DNA of 64,000 bases from assembly GCF_003350325.1 (NCBI RefSeq), contig NZ_QLYZ01000001.1:248001-312000 (forward strand), given 5' to 3'. Of the stretch, positions 9,750 to 18,729 are shown one piece after another. The translations under genes and the position numbers were made by a program. A model generated the notes under the pieces. It searched no databases and was not told where the DNA came from. It saw nothing but the letters and a program-made list of their open reading frames with translations. Each line of letters begins with the position of its first letter. Positions within the stretch are counted from its first letter, which is position 1. The DNA comes from Vibrio rhodolitus. Lineage in GTDB: Bacteria > Pseudomonadota > Gammaproteobacteria > Enterobacterales > Vibrionaceae.

Positions 9750-10622
9750 ATGGACTCTAAACATCTCAAACATTTTGTCACTGTTGCCGAGTATGGTCAC
9801 TTCACACAAGCGGCTAAAGCGCTACACATCGCTCAGCCTGCGTTAAGTATCTCGATTAAAAAGTTTGAGCAGCAACTTGGTATGACGTTGTTTCGTCGCA
9901 CTGAGCGCAAGGTCGAGCTCACCGATGAAGGTAAGGTGTTGCTTAAACATGCCAAGCGGGTGCTACAACAAATTGATGATGCCAAGCTAGCAATGGATGA
10001 GCTTAAAGGGCTAGAAAAAGGGGAAGTGAGGCTGGGCGCACCAAGCATGATGGGCTCGTATTTCTTTCCGCAAATTTTGATGGCATTTAAAAGCCGTTAT
10101 CCAGATCTAAAGCTTACCTTAGTAGATGCGGGTACCGGTTCAATTCGCACCATGTTGCTTAATGGTGAATTAGATATAGGGGTCATCAACCTTGATAAAC
10201 AGGTGCCTGATGACTTAGAGACCGACATCCTACTGCATTCCGAAATGGTCGCCGTGGTGGGAAAAGATCATCCCTTTGCCAGTAAGCAATCGGTAAGGTT
10301 TGATGAATTCTTTGAGCAGGACTTAGTGATGTTTAAAGAGGGCTACTTTCATCGTGACTATATTGAAGCAAAGGCGAAGGAGAATGCGCTTGAGCTCGAG
10401 TGCGCATTTGAGACCAACTTACTGCCCTTAATATTAAGTATTGTAAGACGCGAGTTTGCGATTACAGCTCTGCTCGACTTGGTGACTCACCATGAAGCGG
10501 ATATCGTCGGTGTGCCATTTGAACAACCGGTAAAACTCGATTTAGCGTTGGCATGGCGAAAGGGAGGCTATCTCTCTATTGCGGATCGAACCTTTATTGA
10601 GTTCGTTAAGTCTTTTCATTGA
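9750..10622 (+). CDS. LysR-family transcriptional regulator
   Basis: About 290 residues. The N-terminal winged helix (HLKHFVTVAEYGHFTQAAKA) and the linker and effector-binding domain are standard for LysR. I used the second ATG at 9750, because LysR proteins usually begin a few residues before the first helix; 9738 is also possible, and neither has a clear ribosome site. It probably binds the AT-rich 9614-9749 interval and controls the divergent MFS gene and itself. Confidence 0.85.
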   Translation: MDSKHLKHFVTVAEYGHFTQAAKALHIAQPALSISIKKFEQQLGMTLFRRTERKVELTDEGKVLLKHAKRVLQQIDDAKLAMDELKGLEKGEVRLGAPSMMGSYFFPQILMAFKSRYPDLKLTLVDAGTGSIRTMLLNGELDIGVINLDKQVPDDLETDILLHSEMVAVVGKDHPFASKQSVRFDEFFEQDLVMFKEGYFHRDYIEAKAKENALELECAFETNLLPLILSIVRREFAITALLDLVTHHEADIVGVPFEQPVKLDLALAWRKGGYLSIADRTFIEFVKSFH

Positions 10623-10645
10623 GAGATATACCAAATCAATGTAAT

Positions 10646-10673
10646 AAAAAAGAGCCGCTAGTTGCGGCTCTTA
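10646..10673 (-). terminator. Rho-independent terminator between LysR and Nramp-like genes
   Basis: A stem AAGAGCCGC / GCGGCTCTT with a 5-base loop is flanked by A5 on the left, giving a T run on the minus strand, so it best serves the Nramp-like gene. It may act in both directions. Confidence 0.8.
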
Positions 10674-10699
10674 ATCGTTCGGCTTATATACCTGCGGCT

Positions 10700-11941
10700 T
10701 TAGCCGATAAACTTGGCGATAAAGTTGCTGATGTTAGTCACGCTTGATGCTGCCATGACTACCACGATTACCGCACCAATTGCTGTTAGGTAAACCGGGT
10801 GTTTGTAATCACCGATGATGTCTTTGCGACGAGTAGCCGCCAGTACCATACCCAATACGATAGGTAGGATAATGCTGTTTACTAGACCCGCTAGCATCAG
10901 CAGAAGGATTGGCATATTCATGGTTACTGTGCCAAGGCTCGTTACTAGGATAAATGCCACACACCATGCTTTTTCATTACGTGCTACCACAGGGAACAGC
11001 GTTTTGATAAGCGAGATAGCCATGTATGAGTTGCCAACTACAGAGGTGATTGATGCAACAAACAGTACTAGACCGAAGATGAAGTAACCCGTTTCACCTG
11101 CACCTTGACGGAACGCATCGGCTGCTGGGTTTGATGAGTCCAGTACCGCGCCAGCTGAGATTACGCCAAATACCGCAAGGAACAGTAGGATTCGAATCAC
11201 AACCGCAATTGAGATACCCGCCCAAGCTGCCGTTTTGATTGATGGAACGTTCTCTTTACCTTGCAGGCCGATATCAACTAGACGTTGTGCACCAGTGTAG
11301 TAACCACCGACAGCACCACCAACGATGGTAAGTGTTGGCAGTAGCAGACTACCAAAATCACTCGGCATAACGGCTGCAGATAGCGTTTCGCCCATTGGAG
11401 GAAGGCTTGTCATTGCAACATAAGCAATCAAAACAATCATAAACAAGCCAAGGTAGCGCGCCATTTGGTCCATGCGTTTAGAAGCATTATGGACAATGAA
11501 CAGTAAGCTACCAATAAGACCGGTAAATAGGGCGCCCCAAGTGGTGTCGATGCCAGTTAGCACATTGATACCCAGCGCTGAGCCACTGACGTTACCGAAG
11601 TTAAACGCTACCGCACCAAGTGCCAGTAGAACACCAACCACATAGCCCATGCCAGGTGCCACTTTGTTTGCGATGTCTTGGATGCGTAGACCAGATACGC
11701 CAACGATTCGCCATAGGTTCATCACGATACCGAAAGTGATAAACATCGAAGCGAATACAGGGAATGCCATATCTACTTTGTAGATATTAGTGAAAACGGC
11801 GGTTTGAGTTAGGAAGCCAGGACCAACAGACGTGGTTGCCATTAGGAAGGCAACGCTAAGAATGGCTTTCTTTTGCCATGAAGTCTCGCTGTTAATTGGA
11901 GCAGTCGCGTTGATGGTCGCGGTAGAAGATTGTGTTGTCAT
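10700..11941 (-). CDS. Nramp-superfamily transporter lacking the canonical metal-binding motif
   Basis: A 413-residue membrane protein with about eleven hydrophobic segments. The fold assignment comes from SVGPGFLTQTAVF in the first segment and the overall pattern of the Nramp/MntH superfamily. The DPGN motif of segment 1 reads GPGF here, and the MPHN-type motif of segment 6 reads GGYYTGAQ. It therefore probably does not bind Mn/Fe in the usual way. It may belong to the divergent YcsG-like branch, whose member in B. subtilis sits with 5-oxoproline genes. I chose the ATG at 11941; a TTG at 11953 is also open. Confidence 0.75.
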   Translation of the reverse strand: MTTQSSTATINATAPINSETSWQKKAILSVAFLMATTSVGPGFLTQTAVFTNIYKVDMAFPVFASMFITFGIVMNLWRIVGVSGLRIQDIANKVAPGMGYVVGVLLALGAVAFNFGNVSGSALGINVLTGIDTTWGALFTGLIGSLLFIVHNASKRMDQMARYLGLFMIVLIAYVAMTSLPPMGETLSAAVMPSDFGSLLLPTLTIVGGAVGGYYTGAQRLVDIGLQGKENVPSIKTAAWAGISIAVVIRILLFLAVFGVISAGAVLDSSNPAADAFRQGAGETGYFIFGLVLFVASITSVVGNSYMAISLIKTLFPVVARNEKAWCVAFILVTSLGTVTMNMPILLLMLAGLVNSIILPIVLGMVLAATRRKDIIGDYKHPVYLTAIGAVIVVVMAASSVTNISNFIAKFIG

Positions 11942-12196
11942 GCCGAATCTCAAAATGTTGTGTCTCTATCTTTAAAAAAATAGAAAGACAACTGACCAAG
12001 ATCAGCTGAACTTATGCTCGTAATTTATTGTAAAAACGAGTAATTTCAAACCTGTCCTTACTTGCTGGCGGCGGATTTTAAAGAGGTCTCAACCACTTGT
12101 CAACTATTGTTTATTAATAAAATTATTATCGCTAAATTTGATAAACTCATTTATATTCCGCAGCAGTCTATACGTCTAGATGGAATGATAAAAATA

Positions 12197-12637
12197 ATGA
12201 CTATAACATTTTGTATTAGAGAAGCGCTGGAGTCGGATTTCGAGTTCCTGTTTGAACTAAAGAAGGCTGCTGAAAAGGGACCCATTGAACAGGTATTCGG
12301 TTGGGACGAAAACGTGCAGTGGCAGATGCATCAAGAGGAGTGGGATGAAGCTAAACCGAGCATTATTACTCACAATGGACAAGCGATAGGCAGTTACTTG
12401 GTTCAACAAAATAGCGATGATATTTACTTCGGGCGCTTTTTTATTTTACCCCAGTATCAAGGTCAGGGTATTGGTAGCGCGATTATGCGCGAGATTATCA
12501 CGCTATCACAACGGATGCGTCTACCAATCCGTCTGCTTTATCTGCAAGGTAACCGTGTCGGTGAACTTTATTGTCGTCACGGTTTTGAAGTGACCTCCGA
12601 AACCGAGCAGTTTGTCTATATGCAGCGTCCGCTGTGA
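12197..12637 (+). CDS. GNAT-family N-acetyltransferase
   Basis: About 146 residues. The segment FILPQYQGQGIGSAIMREII contains the Q/RxxGxG/A acetyl-CoA-binding loop, and the ending LYCRHGFEVTSETEQFVYM is typical of small GNAT enzymes. The frame is open to 12062, but the N-terminal residues before TITFCIREALESDF do not look coding. ATGs at 12185 and 12197 are the plausible starts. The substrate is unknown. It stands alone on the plus strand. Confidence 0.78.
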   Translation: MTITFCIREALESDFEFLFELKKAAEKGPIEQVFGWDENVQWQMHQEEWDEAKPSIITHNGQAIGSYLVQQNSDDIYFGRFFILPQYQGQGIGSAIMREIITLSQRMRLPIRLLYLQGNRVGELYCRHGFEVTSETEQFVYMQRPL

Positions 12638-12769
12638 TAATCCTTTAGCTTTTTCAAACAGAGCGTTAACTGTGTGATCTGTCGAATTGTTAGCCATATT
12701 AACTGCCTCTTCGCTTAAAAATCGTTAACTTAATCTAATGATTACAGGATTTACGATTAGGGAGTCGGT

Positions 12770-13693
12770 ATGGCAAAAGCGTTTGATATTATTGGCGCTC
12801 CGTTTAATTTGTTGGGCTGCAGACCCACAAAACAAAACACTGTTAATGGTCTGCGCCAAAATGATGACAATGGCGAAGTTGGGCTGAGCGAATGGATCGA
12901 AGTTCGCAATGCTCGATGGGGAGCGGATATTGTCGATCGCGGTGATATCGCGCTCAGTCCAACTATCGCTGATTTGATTGCAACCAAAAAACAAGCGCAA
13001 GGGTTGAGTAGCTATACAGAACAGCTTAAGCGGCAAGTATTGGCAAGTTACGATAAGGGACGAATCCCAATTACCATTGGTGGCGACCACTCCATCGCAG
13101 TGGGCTCGGTGCAAGCTGCGCTGGATCATTATCAGATGCGTCAAGGCAAGCGGGTTGCACTAATTTGGATTGACGCCCATGCCGATTGCAATGACTCAAA
13201 TGTGGGTAATTTACACGGTAAACCGGTGACTATGCTGATGGGCAACTCTCATGAAAAGTTGGAGTGTCGTGAACCTAAGGCTTTTCTAAAACCTAATGAT
13301 CTTTACTATGTCGCAGTGCGTGATTTGATGCCCAATGAAGATGCCATCATTAAACAGCACTCGATCATCAACTACGGCATGTCAGCTATCGAGAGCCTTG
13401 GTATCAACCATGTGCTAACTCAATTACTCAAAACTATCGACAATGAATACGATCAATTTTATGTGTCATTTGACTATGATGCACTCGATGGCAGTATCTT
13501 CCGCGCCTGCGGTACGCCAAATGTTGGCGGATTAAGTGCCAGAGAGGCGATTCATTTGATATACGGTTTGGCAAACCATGACAAGTTCATTGGCATTGAT
13601 TTTGTCGAGTACATGCCAGAATTAGATGAGCAGGGCATATCTAAACAGTTAATGCTGAAACTGATTGATGCGGTGTGGGGATATCGCGCTTAA
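12770..13693 (+). CDS. Arginase-family hydrolase
   Basis: A 307-residue enzyme of the ureohydrolase superfamily (arginase, agmatinase, formimidoylglutamase), which uses two Mn ions to hydrolyse guanidino or related groups. All metal-ligand motifs are visible: GGDHSI near residue 105, DAHADCN near residue 135, and SFDYDALDG near residue 235. The length is close to arginase (about 300). The opening (DIIGAPFNLLGCRP) resembles arginase rather than agmatinase, but the substrate is not certain. It begins after GATTAGGGAGTCGGT, a good ribosome site, and ends in its own terminator. Confidence 0.82.
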   Translation: MAKAFDIIGAPFNLLGCRPTKQNTVNGLRQNDDNGEVGLSEWIEVRNARWGADIVDRGDIALSPTIADLIATKKQAQGLSSYTEQLKRQVLASYDKGRIPITIGGDHSIAVGSVQAALDHYQMRQGKRVALIWIDAHADCNDSNVGNLHGKPVTMLMGNSHEKLECREPKAFLKPNDLYYVAVRDLMPNEDAIIKQHSIINYGMSAIESLGINHVLTQLLKTIDNEYDQFYVSFDYDALDGSIFRACGTPNVGGLSAREAIHLIYGLANHDKFIGIDFVEYMPELDEQGISKQLMLKLIDAVWGYRA

Positions 13694-13725
13694 TCCACAT
13701 GGTTCTCATAATCACTATAGCTAGC

Positions 13726-13757
13726 CAGTCAAAGTATTATGCTTTGGCTGTTTTTTT
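13726..13757 (+). terminator. Rho-independent terminator of the arginase-family gene
   Basis: A stem CAGTCAAAG / CTTTGGCTG (one G-T type mismatch) with a TATTATG loop is followed by seven T. Confidence 0.75.
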
Positions 13758-14084
13758 ACTTAAATGCCGTTGGCAAATATACAACTTCCAGCGTTTAGTG
13801 ACGATTAAGGGAATAAACTTACATTTCATTAATGTATTTAGGTTTTGAACAATATGTATATCAGTGTTTGGACCTCAGCCAATGCCAATATGTATATTAA
13901 AATGAGAGGTTTTGCGTACGTTAAAAACACCCTTAGATTCTTTATCTACTTTGAGGGTATACGTGATAAGCCTTTGAGAAAAATCAAGTTTAAAAGGACC
14001 GTTTCTATAATTTTCACCGTTTTATTTGTATCTGAGAGCCATGCCGACAAGATCGTTTCGTTATAGTAATCTAACCTGTTTTTT

Positions 14085-14098
14085 TTGATTTAAATCAA
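14085..14098 (+). promoter_or_regulatory. FNR-type binding site with candidate class II promoter
   Basis: TTGATTTAAATCAA is an exact match to the FNR consensus TTGAT-N4-ATCAA. A TCTAAT (-10, 5 of 6) at 14122-14127 would give a start near 14134, placing the box close to -42, the class II activator position. The sequence is seen directly; FNR control is inferred. Confidence 0.6.
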
Positions 14099-14224
14099 TA
14101 CTTTTAGGGTGCGCTTTAGAGTCTAATACGCTCAGATAATGAGCCATTGAGTACATATAGTATTGTATGAGTAAGTTTCATGCCTATATGTTGTGCTCGG
14201 CGAAAATACTAACTGGAGATATAT

Positions 14225-14383
14225 ATGCAAATTGCATCAAATCAAATGGATGATTCATCAGTGGATCACATTAAACGAAAACGCCCCGATAGAGCGCAGC
14301 CTATCAGGGCATCATCAAACCACAAGGTGGAGGTGTATTATAGATACAGAACAAATATTCGAGTTAATTCATTTACTGATTGA
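14225..14383 (+). CDS. Possible 52-residue leader peptide, unknown function
   Basis: An ATG at 14225 lies 6 bases after a GGAG ribosome site and opens a 52-codon frame rich in charged residues (many K and R) that I do not recognise. Its interior carries the hairpin GCCC-C-GATAG / CTATC-A-GGGC (14283-14310). Its end overlaps, in another frame, a hydrophobic open frame beginning near 14340. The arrangement, a translated leader overlapping a second small frame in one short transcript, recalls mok/hok-type coupling, but there is no sequence match to support that. It could be non-coding. Confidence 0.3.
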   Translation: MQIASNQMDDSSVDHIKRKRPDRAQPIRASSNHKVEVYYRYRTNIRVNSFTD

Positions 14384-14495
14384 ATTTGTATCAATACTAG
14401 CAGATTTGTCCGTTAATCTAAAAACACTGTTAGAAGCGCTACAAGATTCATCCATCTTCATTTTTCCTATCAGAATAAAAACGAGGATGTCTTAA
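14340..14495 (+). CDS. Possible small hydrophobic protein with non-canonical start
   Basis: The frame encodes about 51 residues with a hydrophobic, amphipathic core (FELIHLLIEFVSILADLSV) and ends 6 bases before a strong terminator. A strong ribosome site, AAGGTGGAGG (14324-14333), lies 6 bases upstream of an ATA codon at 14340 (ATT at 14337), exactly where an ATG would be expected. An in-frame ATG exists at 14250 but has no ribosome site. Either the start is ATA/ATT, or the start codon has been lost, or the longer form is made. The family is not recognised. A membrane toxin or membrane regulator is one guess. Confidence 0.3.
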   Translation: MDTEQIFELIHLLIEFVSILADLSVNLKTLLEALQDSSIFIFPIRIKTRMS

Positions 14496-14501
14496 AAATA
14501 G

Positions 14502-14535
14502 AACCTCTAACGTTTGCAGACGTTAGAGGTTTTTT
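14502..14535 (+). terminator. Strong rho-independent terminator of the small transcript
   Basis: A perfect 12-bp stem AACCTCTAACGT / ACGTTAGAGGTT with a TTGCAG loop is followed by TTTTC. It closes the unit that starts at the FNR-type box. Confidence 0.88.
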
Positions 14536-14634
14536 CTTGTCAACGGATTAACTCTATACCAACTATTCTCGAAAGGGAATAAATTTGTGTGACGTTGTTC
14601 GAGAAACGCTCTTGACAAATATTTTCAGCGAGAT

Positions 14635-14862
14635 TTAGCTCTTATACATCTTCTCAAAGTTAGCCGCATTCCAGCCAATCATATAGCGATCACCAATCTT
14701 CAATACCGGCAGTGAACGTGCGCCAATCGCATCGAGCTCTTTGCGACCACGTTGCATTTTTGCATTGGTTAGACGGTATGGATAACCTTTTGAATCAAGG
14801 TAGCGCTGAGCATCTTTGCAGTGCGGGCACTTATCTTTTACATATAAAACTAGTCGTCTCAT
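14635..14862 (-). CDS. Glutaredoxin-like protein
   Basis: A 75-residue thioredoxin-fold protein. CPHC at residues 13-16 follows a short strand (LVLYVKDK), and SLPVLKIGDRYMIGW carries the cis-proline of the glutaredoxin family. It likely acts as a small cytoplasmic thiol oxidoreductase, like glutaredoxin or NrdH types. Its partner is unknown. It is a single gene on the minus strand, divergent from the YgjP-like gene 133 bases away. Confidence 0.8.
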   Translation of the reverse strand: MRRLVLYVKDKCPHCKDAQRYLDSKGYPYRLTNAKMQRGRKELDAIGARSLPVLKIGDRYMIGWNAANFEKMYKS

Positions 14863-14995
14863 TCTCTGTCTAGGCTCTTTGGAACTTTAAAGTGGCTGGA
14901 GTATAGGCGAATAGGGCACTTTCGACAACGATTCCCGTGAAGCGACGCCATGATTAAGGTAGACTTAGCGCGATTTTATTATTTGTTGTTCGGTT

Positions 14996-15496
14996 ATGAA
15001 TTCAAATCCTGTACTTCGTTATATCCAAGGTTACCCAGAACATATTCTGACTCCTGTTTCGCAGATGCTTGAGGCGGGGCGTTTTTGCGCGTGGTTTGAA
15101 AAGCGCTACCCACAGCGTCACGAGATTCAAAGTGAAAAAGCGCTGTATGAATACACCATGGCGCTGAAAAACCAGTATATGAAGAAAACGGCGCCTTTGA
15201 GTAAAGTGATTTACGATAACAAGATCCATCTGATCAACAATGCGTTGGGGCTTCACACTTACGCTGCCAAAGTGCATGGTGGAAAAATCAAATCGAAGAA
15301 TGAAATCCGCATTGCCAGCGTATTTAAACACGCGCCTGAGCCTTTGCTGCGCATGCTTGTTGTACACGAATTAGCGCATTTAAAAGAAAAAGATCATAAC
15401 AAAGCTTTTTACCAACTGTGCTGTCATATGGAACCGGACTATCATCAATTAGAGCTGGATGCTCGCCTGTTTATGATTTACCAAGATATTAAGTAA
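14996..15496 (+). CDS. YgjP-like metallopeptidase-domain protein
   Basis: A 166-residue protein whose C-terminal half contains [18 protein letters not shown], an HExxH zinc motif followed by a third histidine, as in YgjP and other DUF45/WLM proteins. The substrate is unknown. It has no signal peptide, so it acts in the cytoplasm. It ends 8 bases before rlmF and is probably co-transcribed with it. Confidence 0.78.
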   Translation: MNSNPVLRYIQGYPEHILTPVSQMLEAGRFCAWFEKRYPQRHEIQSEKALYEYTMALKNQYMKKTAPLSKVIYDNKIHLINNALGLHTYAAKVHGGKIKSKNEIRIASVFKHAPEPLLRMLVVHELAHLKEKDHNKAFYQLCCHMEPDYHQLELDARLFMIYQDIK

Positions 15497-15504
15497 CGAC
15501 CCTT

Positions 15505-16707
15505 ATGAGTAATAGAGAGACGGCGCGCTCAAAGCACAAGCCACACAACAGCACTCTAAATAAGCCGACACGTAAGCCAAAAGGCAACGCTGTCAGTGCA
15601 AAAAAAAGTGCTGAGAAAGCCAAACCAGTGAGAACTAAGCCAGCGAGAGAGTCTAAGAGTGCCGCGAAGCAGAGCAATCCTAAGCAGGGTAGCCCAGCGC
15701 AGACTAGTGCTATGCTGGTGACGATCGTGGCGGGAAAAACAGGGCTGCATAAGCGTAACCTACACCAAGGTCGTTATGATTTTGAGCGTTTGGTAAAAGC
15801 ACTACCAGCACTTGAAAAGCATGTGGTACTTAATCCCAAAGGTGAGCAAACCATTCGCTTTGATGACCCTATGGCAGTCAAGCTATTAAACCAAGCACTG
15901 TTGGCTGAACATTACAGTGTCACACAATGGGATATTCCTCAAGGCTACCTTTGTCCGCCAATTCCTGGGCGTGCGGATTATATTCACCGCCTAGCGGAAT
16001 TGCTAATCAATGAAGCGCCAAAACTCAACCATAGCTTAGTTAAAGCGCTTGATATTGGTGTCGGCGCTAACTGTATTTACCCAATTGTCGGGGCAAGCCA
16101 ATATGGCTGGGAGTATATCGGCAGTGATGTTGATCCTATCTCGGTAGACAACTCAAACCAAATCGCGCAAAACAATGCGATGCTGACAGGTAAAGTGGCG
16201 TGCCGTTTACAAAGCGATAGTCGCCATTTCTTCAAGGGCATCATTGAGCCGAATGAATTTTACGATGTGACGACTTGTAATCCACCGTTTCATGCCTCGC
16301 TTGAAGAAGCGCAGCAGGGTACAGAGCGCAAACTGAATAACCTCAATGCGCACAAAGCCAAACGTGGTCAGGTGAAGGTTGAAAAAGGCACTCAGCCTAA
16401 AGCGAGTAAGCCGACCCTCAACTTTGGTGGTCAAAAAGCAGAACTATGGTGCCCGGGCGGCGAAGCGGCATTTGTGAAAAACATGGCATTTGAAAGCCGA
16501 GAATTTGCTACTCAGGTACTTTGGTTTACGACCTTAATCTCGAAAAAAGACAATGTTCGTTGGTTGCGCAAAAATCTCGAAAAAGCCGGTGCGAAAGAGG
16601 CAGTGATTGTCGAGATGAGCCAAGGGCAGAAGATTAGCCGCTTTGTGGCGTGGAGCTTTAAAGATAAAGCCGATCGTGCAAAATGGTTGGCAGTCAAATC
16701 AAGCTGA
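15505..16707 (+). CDS. rlmF: 23S rRNA (adenine-1618-N6)-methyltransferase
   Basis: RlmF methylates A1618 of 23S rRNA using S-adenosylmethionine. The 400-residue protein begins with about 70 residues very rich in K, R, S and P, a basic low-complexity tail longer than in E. coli. The methyltransferase domain follows, with an AdoMet-binding [13 protein letters not shown] motif near residue 185 and the catalytic NPPF motif (TCNPPFHAS) near residue 255. A terminator follows. Confidence 0.9.
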   Translation: MSNRETARSKHKPHNSTLNKPTRKPKGNAVSAKKSAEKAKPVRTKPARESKSAAKQSNPKQGSPAQTSAMLVTIVAGKTGLHKRNLHQGRYDFERLVKALPALEKHVVLNPKGEQTIRFDDPMAVKLLNQALLAEHYSVTQWDIPQGYLCPPIPGRADYIHRLAELLINEAPKLNHSLVKALDIGVGANCIYPIVGASQYGWEYIGSDVDPISVDNSNQIAQNNAMLTGKVACRLQSDSRHFFKGIIEPNEFYDVTTCNPPFHASLEEAQQGTERKLNNLNAHKAKRGQVKVEKGTQPKASKPTLNFGGQKAELWCPGGEAAFVKNMAFESREFATQVLWFTTLISKKDNVRWLRKNLEKAGAKEAVIVEMSQGQKISRFVAWSFKDKADRAKWLAVKSS

Positions 16708-16741
16708 TCGCTTAACTACCTTACACCCACCCAGAGTTTAT

Positions 16742-16768
16742 AGCCCGCCAATGAGCGGGCTTTGCTTT
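16742..16768 (+). terminator. Rho-independent terminator of rlmF
   Basis: A stem AGCCCGC / GCGGGCT with a CAATGA loop is followed by TTGCTTT. Confidence 0.7.
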
Positions 16769-16793
16769 AGGTCCAATTCAGGAAGTTAACTGG

Positions 16794-17450
16794 CTAGTGA
16801 CACTCGGATGCCAAAGCATCGCTTAGTGCAAGTGCAGAAGACGTCGCACCGTAAAGTTGCTGATAGCGAGTGAGAAGTGATTGAGCTTGAAAGCAGCTTT
16901 GTTGTGATAGATGGATTTGGGTCAGTTGCAGCAAGGATTTTTCACTGTTCGGTCGATAATCTAGCGCTCGCTCAAAATAATATGTCGCGCTTGATAGCTG
17001 CTGTGCTTTCAATGCGCAAAGCCCAGCATTTTCATAGCTGTCGGCGAGGTGGGTATATCGGGGTAGCGCGATCGCTTGGTTGAAATACTTATCGGCTAAT
17101 GGGTATTTTTGCTGTTTGCAAAGAAAGGCAGCGTAGTTGTTGAGCACATCGCCATTATTGGGATGGTTAGTGATGGCATCTTGATACAGCTGCTTGGCTT
17201 TATCGACTTCACCTACCAATTCGAAGTAGTGTGCCTGGGTTAATTGGGTATGAAAATAACTCGGTGCGTGCTCAACGGCTTTATCTATGTTGGCTCGTGC
17301 CTTGTCGAAATTTCCTTGCTTCAAATAACCTACCGCTAACGCAATTCGTGCATGCGCTTTGGCCTGTTGAGAAGAGAGCGAATGCGGCGTTTGCTTAGAG
17401 ACGCAGCCTACCAAAAACCAACACGTAACCAATGCCAAAAGAACCTTCAA
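16794..17450 (-). CDS. TPR lipoprotein resembling PilF/PilW
   Basis: A 218-residue protein with a lipoprotein signal (MKVLLALVTCWFLVGC, cleavage before C16) and four or more tetratricopeptide repeats, for example residues 38-70 and 106-138. Length, lipobox and repeat arrangement are like PilF/PilW, the lipoprotein that helps type IV pilus secretin assembly. However, true pilF normally lies upstream of rodZ and ispG, and no pilus gene is near. It may be a paralogue or a general TPR lipoprotein. Confidence 0.65.
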   Translation of the reverse strand: MKVLLALVTCWFLVGCVSKQTPHSLSSQQAKAHARIALAVGYLKQGNFDKARANIDKAVEHAPSYFHTQLTQAHYFELVGEVDKAKQLYQDAITNHPNNGDVLNNYAAFLCKQQKYPLADKYFNQAIALPRYTHLADSYENAGLCALKAQQLSSATYYFERALDYRPNSEKSLLQLTQIHLSQQSCFQAQSLLTRYQQLYGATSSALALSDALASECH

Positions 17451-17554
17451 TACCGAGCCCTCACTAGTGATTTAAGGGTAGTGTAAAACTATCTCGAATT
17501 TGGTAAGTACCGCTATCGCATGACCAGGTTGGATGAGGTTCAATAAAAATAATA

Positions 17555-17577
17555 AAGGCCAACATGGTTGGCCTTTG
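17555..17577 (-). terminator. Rho-independent terminator of metA
   Basis: On the minus strand a stem AAAGGCCAAC / GTTGGCCTTT with a 3-base loop is followed by ATTATTTTTATT, immediately after the metA stop. Confidence 0.8.
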
Positions 17578-17580
17578 GGA

Positions 17581-18522
17581 TTAGTCATCTTTAGTGAAAT
17601 TGGCTTCGCTAAAGTGCTCCAAGTCAAATGGCGTTTGTTGGTAAACGCAGTAGTTCAGCCAGTTTGAAAACAGTAAATGTCCATGACTGCGCCAACTTGC
17701 TCTTGGGGTATTGTCCGGGTTGTTGTTCGGGTAGTAATTGATTGGCAGGCTCGGTTCCATACCTTCACTTAAATCACGCACATACTCGTTGTGCAGAGTG
17801 TGTGAGTCATACTCCGGGTGACCGGTGACGAAAACATTTCGCTTATCTTTGGTGGCAGCAAGGTAAACACCCGCCACGTCAGAGGTCGCGAGAATGTCCA
17901 AATCAGTGTGCTCGCTTAAGTAGTCAGAGGAGAAATCGGCGTAGCGCGAATGTGGGGCTAAAAACTCGTCGTCAAAACCACGCAGTAACGGGTGATATTG
18001 GTTAGATATTTGATGATTGTATACACCCGAGAGCTTTTCTTTACGGGTACGCTTAGGCAAATCGTACAAGAGCTTTAATCCTGCTTGCGCAGCCCAACAA
18101 ACATACAGTGTTGAGGTGACATGCTGCTTTGCCCACGTCATGATGCTTTGCAAGTGTTCCCAATAAATCACATCTTCAAATTGCACTAAGCCAAGCGGTG
18201 CACCAGTAATGATCATGCCATCAAAGTTGCGTTCTTTCACCATCTCGAACTGACGATAGAAGGTATCAAGGTGCTGAGTTGGTGTGTTTTTGCTTGGTCG
18301 GTTGTCAATGCGCAGCAGTTCAATATCAACCTGCAATGGACTGTTAGACAACAGGCGCAAAAACTGAGTTTCCGTCTCAATTTTCTTCGGCATTAGGTTG
18401 AGGATCAAAACTTTCAATGGACGAATATTCTGCGTCGAAGCACGAGTTTCCGACATTACGAAGATATTTTCTTGGCGTAATACGTCAGAAGCGGGTAATT
18501 GATCGGGGATCTTGATCGGCAC
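17581..18522 (-). CDS. metA: Homoserine O-succinyltransferase
   Basis: MetA makes the first committed step of methionine synthesis by acylating homoserine. The 313-residue protein has the nucleophile C142 (YVCWAAQAG), the catalytic H235 and E237 in GHPEYD, and glycine at position 111 (GAPLGLVQ). In this family G111 goes with succinyl-CoA and E111 with acetyl-CoA, so succinyl transfer is predicted. A MetJ-type operator lies just upstream (18549-18564), so repression by MetJ-SAM is expected. It is a single-gene unit with its own terminator. Confidence 0.95.
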   Translation of the reverse strand: MPIKIPDQLPASDVLRQENIFVMSETRASTQNIRPLKVLILNLMPKKIETETQFLRLLSNSPLQVDIELLRIDNRPSKNTPTQHLDTFYRQFEMVKERNFDGMIITGAPLGLVQFEDVIYWEHLQSIMTWAKQHVTSTLYVCWAAQAGLKLLYDLPKRTRKEKLSGVYNHQISNQYHPLLRGFDDEFLAPHSRYADFSSDYLSEHTDLDILATSDVAGVYLAATKDKRNVFVTGHPEYDSHTLHNEYVRDLSEGMEPSLPINYYPNNNPDNTPRASWRSHGHLLFSNWLNYCVYQQTPFDLEHFSEANFTKDD

Positions 18523-18548
18523 GGCTTTCTCCCTAAAGCTGTAATTAC

Positions 18549-18564
18549 GGACGTCTATACATCC
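18549..18564 (-). promoter_or_regulatory. metA: MetJ-type operator upstream of metA
   Basis: Two adjacent 8-mers, GGACGTCT (7 of 8 to the met box AGACGTCT) and ATACATCC (5 of 8), lie 27-42 bases upstream of the metA start. A further weak copy (AGATGTCG) lies near 18586. Adjacent tandem 8-mers are the known MetJ arrangement; repression itself is inferred. Confidence 0.6.
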
Positions 18565-18729
18565 AAACTTACCTTAATCAAATTGAGATGTCGATAACAA
18601 AATTCAGTATAATTAGCGCTGTCTAATTTAATTTATACTCAAAAGAGATGAAGACGCCGTTGGGCGATGAGCGAACAAAGCTTCTGTATCTTTATTTCGA
18701 ATGGGTAAACGCACTCTAAATTCTGTTTT

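Larger units (their letters stand above)
13758..14634. other. Gene-poor 0.9-kb interval with a small transcribed unit
   Basis: The left half (13758-14080) is AT-rich. It contains a 73-codon open frame that I do not believe is coding, and two near-copies of CAATATGTATATNA at about 13849 and 13885. The right half carries an FNR-type box (14085-14098), a -10-like element, two overlapping small open frames with ribosome sites, hairpins and a strong terminator (14502-14535). These are listed separately. The remaining 14536-14634 shows nothing clear. Confidence 0.6.

Noticed and set aside
12725..13144. 139-codon open frame opposite the arginase-family gene
   Set aside because: The opposite strand has intact metal-binding motifs and a good ribosome site. 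This frame has neither.
13845..14066. 73-codon open frame in the gene-poor interval
   Set aside because: It is AT-rich, lacks a ribosome site and shows no family pattern, and it is followed by no terminator of its own.
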